A stretch of DNA of 64,000 bases from Sipunculus nudus (taxonomy: Eukaryota > Annelida > Sipuncula > Golfingiida > Sipunculidae), in the NCBI GenBank assembly GCA_026874595.1, contig CM049319.1, positions 57,358,917-57,422,916 of the forward strand. The letters are read 5' to 3'. The notes under the pieces are model-generated. The model searched no databases. It had not been told where the DNA came from and worked only from the letters and a program-made list of their open reading frames with translations. Both the position numbers and the translations under genes were made by a program. This document shows, piece by piece, positions 46,701-58,500 of this stretch. Each line of letters opens with the position of its first letter. The first letter of the stretch is position 1.

Positions 46701-49358
46701 AAATATTGGTAAGAAGTTAGAGGAATTTGTAAAATTCATCAAATCCCTGGTAAGTTATCATGGTGGCACTAACAGTAAACAGATGGACAGTGCATAAAAG
46801 GTACAATGATTTGGAAAAAGATAGATTTGCCTGATAACAATGCAGCTTACCTGGAGGTTGGCGTTGTGGATGTAACGTGTGGATGTCCATTGGGTAGTGG
46901 AGTTTTGTTTTCACCGTCTGTATGCTGTTTCCATTAAACTTGTTGCCACGGTGAATACTCTTTGTGTGCCAATCAGTCCAGTACAGCTCATCCTCAAACA
47001 AGGTCAATGCAAAAGGATGTGGTAACCCTGGAAACCAAAAACTAAACATATACATTATCATAAATTGACAGGTTTAAACATAAACTTGAGATTCAGGTTT
47101 TTATATTTATCCAATCTTTCAACAGCAGTTTATCTGCTAATTTGTTTATGCCACTGTAAGGGTACCCAAAAGTAGACCACTAACATGTAAATCAAGTCTT
47201 AATTCCGTTCTGCATAGCTATCAACTTTAAATGACAAAATACTTAAGTTAGATGATGTCAAATTCCATAATATATACACACAAATATACACAAATACACC
47301 AAGAAAACATATGTAAAATTTTGAAAACAAGCTCGATCACTCAGAGAATATAGGTCACAGTGACCTGATTTAAGGTTTCCCAGGAAATTTTTTAAAGAGC
47401 CCTCTTAATTTCAAGTCAGAAGTTTCTAGGTCCACCCTTTATATTTTGTACTCTTTTAAATGGCAACTGGATGAAAAACAGACAAAGTGTTATCATTAAA
47501 GCTGAGCTAATAATGCATGTAAAAGGAATTTCAAGATAGCTACATGGCAGTCAAGTTGTTTTTTCCACTGGATCTGATATTCAATAACACATACCATTAT
47601 TACAATCAGATAAAATTTGTCTCATTCAAGTATTCTAATATTCCACCTACCCCTATCAATGACAGTTTTCCTCAAGGTACCATCTAACTTGGAGCTCTCG
47701 ATCATGTGATGTTTGGCGTCTGCCCAGTATATGCGGTCTGATGCATAATCGATGGTGAGACCGTTTGGCCAAAAGAGTGATGAGTCGATAATGATCCTCC
47801 TGTCACTGCCGTCCATGTATGCTCGCTCGATCTGAGGTTTGCTGCCCCAGTCTGTCCAGAAGAGAGACCTGTAAAATATGATTAAAAGACTAGGAAAATG
47901 TGACAGCAAACAGAGAAGTGGGTTATAACATGCCTCTTACGCAAACTGTTTACATGCTAGCTGGACAGAAACAAAATCACCAGAAATGATAAAGATTTAC
48001 AAGTCATTCATTGACTGGTCAGATTATCAATGCCCTTCTGAAACTGCTAAACATTTAATCTAAAAGAACAAGAGATATTTTTCAGCTGCTGTGTACAGGC
48101 AGTGTGTGGGAGTATTTGCCTGGTTCAATTGATTTGTTTATTATTCATGAAGTGGACACCTGAGTGGCTTGATAATTAGAGCAAGGTCTCTGATAGCATA
48201 GCTGCAGGAACCTTGCTTACAGGAAGATGCTGCAGCAAAGCACCAAGGCCTAAAAGGAAAAAGTGAAACACCAACACAACCTCACAGGATTGCATTAAAT
48301 TGGTGGTCTTAGATTCTGATCAAGCAGAAAGGGACTTTTCTTGGGTGCACGTTTTGACTTATCTTTATGTTTGTCAGTCGGGTTTATTTTTTATGAATTT
48401 GCCTTAGAAATATTAGGGGCACACTGTAGTAGCAAAACTGCCATCCAGGAAACAGCAGAGAATTATAAAGATTAACATATTGGACAAGATGGCAAATTAG
48501 AGTATAATTACATTAAAGGAGCCTATTCACACAATAAGAGTGTTAAATATACATGAAATATAGCATATTCCCATTAAAATATTATGGTATCTGTCCATAT
48601 TTCTTTCTTAAACCATTTGCTTTTACTCCTGTATACAAGTGGACAAAAGCTTGCAATGGACATAATCTTAAGTGCAAACTATAATCACACATGCCACCTG
48701 GTGGCCGTACTGAGCAGCTTCAAAAATCAAGAATTTTCCAGCACCTAACTTGTGTTTCTTCTTACATGTAATTTGTCCTCAGTTGGGAGTTGTTGCACAT
48801 GCCTTGTAATGGCCAACAGACATAAATAGACTGTTTATTCACTCAAAAAACCATATCAGCGTGTAAAACAGGTGAGTTTGAGATAGTAAGCCTGTGTTCC
48901 TTGATGGTTTTGCTGCGTAAATTTGTATTCAGCCAAAATGAGCAAATGGCATGAGATAATACACATTTTATTATAATTTTTACATGTACCTTTTATACAC
49001 TTCTGTTTCTTACCCTTCTCCAGGATGGACAACAATAGCTCTTGGTCGATGTAAATTTTCCCATATTAAAATTCTACGATGAGAGCCGTCCAAATTCGCA
49101 ACCTCAACCCGTGAAGTCCCTGCATCAGTCCAGAATATCTTATCATGGATCCAGTCCACAGCGATGCCAGCTGTAAAATAAAGCAACACACTGTCAACCT
49201 TGTTAGGATGTCCATACATAAATATGATACTGTAAGAATGGAGTCAGTTTATCTTCCAGGGTGGGGGGTTCACACACACACACACACACACACCCTCACA
49301 CACATATTGTCTGTATGACACATTTAAAAAATATTTGTACCTGTATGACACATTTCAA

Positions 49359-49431
<73 letters not shown>

Positions 49432-49506
49432 CGTCTGTATGACACATTTAAAAAATATTTGTACCTGTATGACACATTTAAAAAATTTCGAAATGTGATA
49501 AAGTAA

Positions 49507-49578
<72 letters not shown>

Positions 49579-52500
49579 TTACTCTATCACATTTCAAATA
49601 TATTGCAATTAAGTATAAGGTTTTAGAAAATAAGGTATTATGTTTCCAGTATATATGTTAATTCAAAACTAGGTTTAGATATAATTTTTCATAGTAAACT
49701 CACATAAGAAACCAAAGTCTATAATTCTATTTATTAATATTTTTTTTACAGGCACCTCTCTCGTGCAAACACCTTACCATTACAGGCACCTCTCTTGTGC
49801 AAACACTTTACCATTATAGGCAGCCTTCTATTACAGATGCCCTTTTATTACAAACACCTCTCTATTATGGACACCTCTCTATTTTTAGGTATGTGGGGGC
49901 GGTGGTGTAAAGGTTAAGGTGCCGGGCTCATGATCGAGAGGTTGTGAGTTCGAATCCTGGTCAGACCCCCACCGTGCCAAGACCCTTAGGCAAGGTCTCA
50001 ACCACAATTGCGCCTCTGTCCACCCAGCATTAGAACTGGGTACCAGTAAATACTGGGAAGGTAACCTGAGATGGATTAGCGTCCCATCCAGGAGGAGTTT
50101 AACTTCTAAGTCGCTTCACGCTACCAAAACCGGGATAAGCTCTGGCCTGATGAGCCATTAGGCTAGGGTGTAAAAGCCCATCAGACTTTACCTTACCTTA
50201 CCTCTATTTTAGGCAAAACCATAGGTCTTGTCAGTGCCTGTAATTATGAATTCCTACTGTACATGTAAATATCTGAGTGAATGTTATCATGATACCAGTC
50301 CACAGCAATACCAACTCCACACAAAATTTCCAACATGGCACAGACTGGTCACATGACCTGCTGAACTCATTATTTTTCGGAGTCACATGACACTCACCTG
50401 GTTTCTGGAGCCCCGTGAACACCACGTCCATGACTCCTGACCCGTTCAGACTGGCCCTCTTAATGGTATCAAGTGATATGTCTGTCCAGTACATAAAGCC
50501 CTTCTGGTGGTGGAAGTCTAAGGCTATGGCATTCTCAAGCCCCCTCAGTATGGACGTGTACTCTGATCTGTCTGGTAGCACTTTCCTGATGTCCACTCGG
50601 TTAGCAAAGATCAGGTAAGGCTCTCCCCCTGGAATTATCATACACAGAAATATGTCAAAAATTAAATGAAAACAAATCTGAATATAGTAAATTTTGCTGG
50701 TTATTATATGGTATATGTTAAATTATTTTAGTTTCTATTAAAAGGAATTATTCTGTGATAAATTAGTTGATTTAAAATTACTTTAAAAGTTTGTTAATAT
50801 TTTAGACTGTTGTTATGGATATAAGATTATCAAATAGCAAAGAACAGTTATTGTTTATGTTTAAGTTTTTTTTATTTTGTGAGATTTTCCTGCGAGCAAG
50901 GATCTGGCTCCTATATGCTACCAAGATACTTTTGCTTCATTGGGCCACTCTTGTATCTATTTCATGAGTAATGAACAAGGTATAGAACCAATCAAATGAC
51001 TCAGGTACACTTGCTTTACATGACTGCCTAAAACATGTTACTAGTTTCAGATCCAATTTTGAGCACTGCTAGAAGGTCATGCATATCTGACCAATCAAAT
51101 AAAGCCTTCTAAGCTCAATCCCTTTCATTATTCAAGAAATAGATGCCAGAGCAGCTCCATGAAGCAAGGTTTCTGGTAGTGTATAGTAGGAAAATGTTCT
51201 GTGCTCTTGATTCAGGCGTCTTTCTATGGTGTTAGAACCAGCTATTCACCTACCTTTTCTGTTGAATTTTTTTATTTATGGCTTCTCCTGCATACATATT
51301 AATTCACTGTAGGTTATTCCTGTTAAGACACCTCTGTGATGGATATATGAGGTTGTTTATTAACAAGCTTTTAGTATATACAGCATATGTGTCAAAGTTG
51401 GCCAACAGAAAACATTATAACTGAAGATGGCTGGTTGCATAAGTGTGGAAGTTGAAAGATCATTAGTTGCAAAATGCCCAAAGCAAAATTCTACTTTGTC
51501 TGACGTGCTGCTAGATGTCCTTGATGAAGGTGCTTGGATTATTTTGGCAGGCCCCCCACATGTTATAAAACAAGTAAATATAAGCATAACAAACAGCATG
51601 TCTGAGGTGAGACCAGAATTTTTAAAATATTTTTATAAAATGTTCAAGGGATTATCTTTTGTTAATAGATGTCATATATCAGAATAGGTACCTTTATTAT
51701 TCTGTAGTTTGGTAACTAACCTAGAGCCTTGCATCCTCGGCCATCTGCCTTGAGCTCATACCCTTTGACACACGAGCACTGGTATGACCCCTTGGTGTTT
51801 GTGCACACCTGGCTGCATGTACCCAGAATCTGACACTCATCAAAATCTGCAAAGAAGGAAAAAAAGTCTTCATAAAATAGGCCTATTTGAGGTATGAGGG
51901 AATGAAGTAACAATGATTGAATCATATATTTCACTGAATTATAGACTTTTCCTGAAACAAAACTTGAACTGCTATTCCCCAGATGAAACCCAAAAGTCAG
52001 GGTGCAACTTGTAATCAGGATGCAGCTTCTGTTAGGAATTTTATGGTAAACTAATTATAAAATATTTGTGTCATTATATTTAAATATTGTTTTACGGCAG
52101 GTAATCTTCTCTTCTGGTCATTTTGGAAATCAATAGTATCTCACAAAATTAGTAAAATAATAGTAAATACAATAAATGTTCCCATTTAACTGCTTTTATA
52201 CCATTTTTATGATTTATATCTATCCTAAAAAGGGGTAAGACAATTACAATATTGGTACAAATATCTTTCATCCAATGGCTAGCAACTTGCCGATACCTTA
52301 TCAGATAATCACAATGTAATTTGATTATTAAAAGTTTTGTATTACACTTTAGAATCCATCTGACAACTGAAACAAGGGACCTATGGGTCACAGTGCTCAG
52401 CTGACGTTAACCTTGAAGGTAAAAATCTAAAATAATATCTAATGGAGATAAAGTGTAAGAGGAAGAGGTAATAAAGGCCATGGTTGGTTTATATGATTGG

Positions 52501-55500
52501 TTTGTATTGATGAGCAAGAAATTGTTGCAAAAAATATTTTGTGACCTGACCATGTGTTTCCTAATGTTGAAACTAAAGCATGTGAGCAGTTTGTGAACAA
52601 ATGATCTGTACTATTACCATGATCATTAGTTGGTTTTTCGATTAATTGTTGACATTTCAGTAGTTTACACATTTGTTCAATTGCATCTATTTTTTTCTAT
52701 AATATATATTATTAAATATATATGTATTTTTTTTATGAAATGTATACAGTTGAAATATAGCTAATTAACAACATAAAACAGGGCAAACAAAGCCTGATCT
52801 CAAATTCTGCTGAGGCAGGAAAATAATGAACAAATGTTTGTATTAAATCCTGATTTTTTTATCACATCAATTATTTTCTAATTTAAGTTTATATTTCTAT
52901 ATATTTCCAATTGAACATATATATCTGAATATAAAAGTTGATTCATAATTGTATCCGCCAAAACAGAGTTTTGCGGATACTATGTTTTCAGCTGCACGCC
53001 GCCGCCGCCGCCCCCGCCCCCGCCGCCGCGTAGGTGTCCGGAGAACTCCTCTGTAACCGCTGGGCTGTATTCTCCGAAACCCAGGATTATGTTCGGGTCA
53101 CATGTGAACTGCTGCGCCCCGATTTTGTTTTGACCTCTGACCTTTCCTCTGCGCTCTGCGTCCGTTTGTGCGTCTGTTTCCACACATAAACCCACATATC
53201 TCGGGAACCGTTTGACCGATCAGGAAAATTTTTTTTCACAAATGTAGCCCTCGGAGAGCTTTATAACATACACCAAAAATGGTGGCGCCACCTGCAACCA
53301 TGTTTGCACAGTGTCCATCTGTTCGTCTGCCTTGGGTTAAAATCACTCATATCTCTGCAGTGACTTGACTAATTCACCTGAAATTCGGCATGCGTAAACA
53401 TCCTGGATAGCTTTTCTGATTTTATGACAGGTGGCGCCACCTACATTCACGTTTACGCTGCAGACATCCAAGCTCATATCTCGCGAACCGTTTGACCGAT
53501 CAGGAAAATTCTTTTGCACAAATGTAGCCCTTGGAGAGCTTTATAACATACACAAAAAATGGTGGCGCCACCTGCAACCATGTTTGCCGATGTCCATCTA
53601 TTCGTCTGCCTTGGGTTAAAATCACTCATATCTCTGCAGTGACTTGACTAATTCACCTGAAATTTGGCATGCGTATACATCCTGGATAGCTTTTCTGATT
53701 TTATGACAGGTGGCGCCACCTACATTCACGTTTACGCTACAAACATCCAAGCTCATATCTCGGGAACCGTTTGACCGATCAGGAAAATTCTTTTGCACAA
53801 ATGTAGCCCTTGGAGAGCTTTATAACACACCAAAAATGGTGGCGCTACCTGCAACCATGTTTGCACAGTGTCCATCTGTTTGTCTGCCTTGGGTTAAAAT
53901 CACTCATATCTCTGCAGTGACTTGACTAATTCACCTGAAATTTGGCATGCATATACATCCTGGATAGCTTTTCTGAATTTATGACAGGTGGCGCCACCTA
54001 CATTCACGTTTACGCTGCAGACATCCAAGCTCATATCTCAGGAACCGTTTGACCAATCAGGAAAATTTTTTTGCACAAATGTAGCCCTTGGAGAGCTTTA
54101 TAACATACACAAAAAATGATGGCGCCACCTGCAACCATGTTTGCACAGTGTCCATCTGTTCGTCTGCCTTGGATTAAAATCACTCATATCTCTGCAGTGG
54201 TTTGACTAATTCACCTGAAATTTGGCATGGTTATACATCCTGGATAGCTTTTCTGATTTTATGACAGGTGGCGCCATCTTCAATCAAGTTTACGCTGCAG
54301 ACATCCAAGCTCATATCTAGGGAACCGTTTGACCGATTGGGCCAAAATTTTGCATGTGTATAAATCTCATATAGCTCTTTATCATACGCAAAACTGGTGG
54401 CACCACCTGCAGCCATGTTTGCACAGCTCCCGTCTGTTTGTCTGCCATGGGATAAAATCACTCATATCTCGGCAGTGGTTTGACATATCTGCCTAAAATT
54501 TTGCAAGTTTATACATCCCCGACAGCTCTCTTGATTTTATGACAGGTGGCGCCACCTGCATTCTAGTTTATGCAGCAGATATCCAAGCTCATATCTTGGG
54601 AACCGTTTGACTGATTGGGCCAAAGTTTTGCATGTGTATAGTTCTCACAAAGCTCTTTATCATACGCTAAACTGGTGGCGCCACCTGCAACCCATTTTTG
54701 CACAGTGTCCATCTGTTTGTCTGCCAAGGGCAAAAATCACTCGTATACAATATAGTGGTTTGACTTATCTGCCTTAAATTTTGCATATGTATACAACTTG
54801 GACGGCTTTCTGGATTTTTTGGTAGGTAGCGCAACCTACATACACAATTTGGCTGCAGACATCCATGCTAATATGCAACACTTCACCCGTTCCACTCTGA
54901 TTTAGGCGGATACAAGTAGTCGCTTGTCGACTACCCGTATTCTAGTTCTCAATTGCATCATCATAAATCTCAATCTTGTCAGATAACACCACATCATGCA
55001 TACAAATGTTTATTTATTTTTTACAACAAAAATATATCTTTTAAATCTGCAAAACAATAAATATCTAAAAATAATACTTGATTTAGATTTCACAATTTTG
55101 AATTGTGTCTTTATTTATCCATAATGTGCTTCATATTTTATTATAATTTAAGCATACTGATGGGTTCATTTATATTTGTTAAAATCATTTAAAAGAAAAT
55201 TGATTTTTTTTAAAAATGCTACATTACACAACATTGCATCTTCTGGATTACACCTTGAATTATTTTTCAAGGAAAGTTTTTGCATATCGGAGTGGAAACA
55301 GCATTACAATTAAGGAGATACAGTGAAAACAATAACAATTACTGCACAACACTTGGAGGGTTGGGTTTGTGGGGGGGGGGGGGGGTGATTGGGGTGGTGA
55401 TATGAGAATAACTGTACACCTGTCACAGCAGGGGATCTCCCCCAGTGACTGTAACAAATCAGAAACCCTGGCATAGCTGACTTCCAGTGACCTGGAGTGG

Positions 55501-58500
55501 GACCCTGCATCTGTAATCAAAGCAAGTGACTACAGAAAAAAAAATCAATAACTAGCTTAATTTTCAAGCTTTTATTTTCAAATTTCAGATTAAGACAAAC
55601 TAAATATGTATGTTTACATGCTGTGAAAATTAAATCAATGGTGCTTACAGGAAAAAAACGTGCCATGGTCAAAGTTGGGCAAAATTTAAGGTACTGATTT
55701 TTTTTTATGCTAATAACTTAAATAATTTACAAAATTCAGATCTAATTTTGGGTAAACAATTGAATCTTAATTAAACATAGTTATATACTTGAAAAAAAAT
55801 AGACTCTAGTTTCAAAATTTTTCATGTTAAGTGAGTTATTATTTTTCCTGATCTTTTACAAAGTCAATTATGTTTGGGCCCATAACTTAAAGAATTTATA
55901 TTTTACAGACTTAATTTCTGGCATGTACATAGGAACTATATAGAGGAATATTTATGGTAAATATGAGGAAAAACAGATGAGTGGTTTTGATATTAGGCAG
56001 TCCTGAAGTTTGAAAATAGGATTTTAATAAAAAAATTGACAGGGTTCGTACACTTATCATGAGAAAAATTTCAAGCACTTTCCAAGGACCTGAAAAGTAT
56101 TTTCAAGGACATCAAAATTTATGGACGGTCAGTGCACCTTCACCCATGCATGTTGCCGACATCGAAAGGCTTGTAACACAAAATGCAAAATAATATTTAT
56201 AATGAGATGGACTATATAGTGTGATAAAAAAGGCTAGGAAATGTAAAATAAGTAATAGTTATAAGGAAATGACTCAGAAAATAAAAATTTAGCCGAAATC
56301 TACACTAACAGCAATTGAAGCGCTTGTTAAATACCCTTCGGTATAGCCAGTCGCGGTTTAATACACAGCGGCCCATTGTTTTAACTTTACATTCAAAATG
56401 ATCACTCATCTTTGGCATGACCTTGACAGATTTAACTAATCTGATAACGAGGGTCTAAAACCTATAATATCTTGAATAGGGATCTCTGATTTGCCGACTA
56501 GCTCAAACTTTAGCAAATTATATGCTCCGGCAGAAAGGGTGCCGAAAAACTCTGACAGTTCGGCGATCGTGGGAGATATTCATTTAAGTTTTCAACGGCA
56601 AAAAAAAAAAATAAAAGCCTGTAATATGTTACCCTTATACGATATTTTGGTATAGTATTATCAAATTATTCAAAACAATACTAGTCAAACTTCGTATCAG
56701 CACGTTTGATATGACGACCTTGTCGTGCACGAGGTTTCTGCCGTTTACCGCCAAGTCACTGGCCGCACGTGTCAACAAATGGCCGGGCAACACCTGTGAA
56801 GGTAGTTATCTAACGATCACAGACGCAGCCAGATTTCTATTCAAACATGTCCAACATTTGATTAAAACTAAAAATGTGAAATCTTATTTTAAAAAAAAAC
56901 TCTTGTTGGGGACCTTTATGCAATCGTTATGCAGGGCAGGGAGGGGGCCGATGCTGGAAGTTGTATATGTCGCTGATCACTCTTTAAACTGCCAGCGTAC
57001 TTCGCTTACAAACGGCTATCACATCGCAACAAAAATGTGATTTCCCCCATGGATCCCAGCCTTTCACAAACTGACGCCAGAGTATGTGAATATACATCAG
57101 TACCTGCCAAACACCTTAACCTATTTCGGACAAACAGTACTTATCCTTAATTGGATTGACCCCATGTGTAAACTGTATTTCGCTGATCAGTGGTCTTATG
57201 GAGCTAACAAATGACGATCACAGCGCGTACACGTGAAATGCGCAGGTACGAAGATAAAAAAAACCATGCAATCCTTGGATAAACTGAAAAAACCTTTAAC
57301 CAAAACAAAGTCGGATTGGGTTCGTTGGGGAAATATGAACCCTCTGATATAATTATTATCGCCGAGTTACCAATGTAAAACGTAAAGTTAACTTGATTTA
57401 AATGACATATTCTACTGAGCGAATTAGTTTTATATTATTATTATCCCTCAGATTCGAATTGTTCCCATCATGTATTTTTCACACATTTTATTCCCCTGGT
57501 TTGTTCCCAGATAATTATTTCCTTTGGACAGATCTTCTCAATAGCTATATTAATAATCTCTGTAGTATTACTTTAAAATTTAAATTATAAATCTTGCAAA
57601 AATACTTAGGTGAACTCGCCTAGCGTGGATTGAGTTTTCAATTAAAGAGCTTTAATACGTATTCGGGGGAAATCTCCACGATCTTTCCAGTAAAGCAGCT
57701 CACTTACTATTTGATAATAAACATGGTTATTACCCTCGTATGTTAACTTGTTACATCGTCACTTTCACTGCCCGGTCTCATTCATCCACGATTGGGTTAA
57801 TTCTATTTCATACATTTGATTGACATAGAGATGGCCGAAAGTCGATATTAAAATACCAGGTACATATAAACACAAGGTACACCAAACTCTTTCACAAAAT
57901 TTTTTTTCAAGCACTTTTCCAAACCACTCTCTCTTTTTAAGCACTTTTCAAGCCCTTGAAATTGAAATGACTAAATTCAAGCACTTTTCAAGGTTTTCAA
58001 GGTGCGTACAAACCCTGATTGAGGTTTTTCCTTAATTTCTCAAAGGAACCAAGTCGCAAAGACCCAGTTTTTGGCTTGGTAGGAGATCTTGGGGACATCT
58101 AACATTATGCTGAATTTTGGATTCCTAGGTCTTACGGTTTCAAAACGTGCCACATCTACAGACGACGGATAATGGGCCACGACTATAGTCAGCTGAGCTA
58201 ATAAATATATCAAAATATTATGCCTTTTACTGGACTCTGCACTAAAGAGAAAGTCATCAAATAAACTGTCATTCATCATTCTCAAACATATCTAAACTTA
58301 AACAATGATTCAGTTCATTGTGGAAAGACCATAATTGTTCACCAACACACCACCAGATGGCCACAATGGTAAGATCATCATAAAAAAAGAACACACACAA
58401 ATTTATTACTGCCTTTATACTTGGTTAAAATTAAGTGACAATGAGTGATTTAACTTGATAATTTCGAATTAATGATGACTGTTATTTTTTACATGTGGTT

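Larger units (their letters stand above)
52371..58202 (-). mobile_element. Family II type repeat interrupted by two insertions
   Basis: Close copy of 24883-26801, split by a family I element (52951-54945) and by a TIR transposon (56040-58017). Without the insertions it is about 1.85 kb. It lies in the intron between EGF1 and the calcium-binding EGF exon. Confidence 0.85.

Noticed and set aside
49893-49970. Functional tRNA gene
   Set aside because: The tRNA-like head is the start of a SINE with a body, (TTACC)n tail and target duplication. Same reasoning for the SINE heads at 30780-30856 and 34368-34440.
51427-51687. Plus-strand 86-codon open frame beginning [16 protein letters not shown]
   Set aside because: No domain or splice context recognised; it lies within an LRP4 intron. 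It could be a decayed mobile-element fragment, but I cannot support a gene.
56711-57040. 109-codon open frame inside the TIR transposon
   Set aside because: No transposase motif visible; the length is compatible with chance in this GC-richer segment.
24883-58202. Recent segmental duplication of part of the LRP4 gene
   Set aside because: The duplicated segment has terminal inverted-repeat modules shared with other elements and contains no exon, so it is a dispersed transposon pair rather than a gene-segment duplication.
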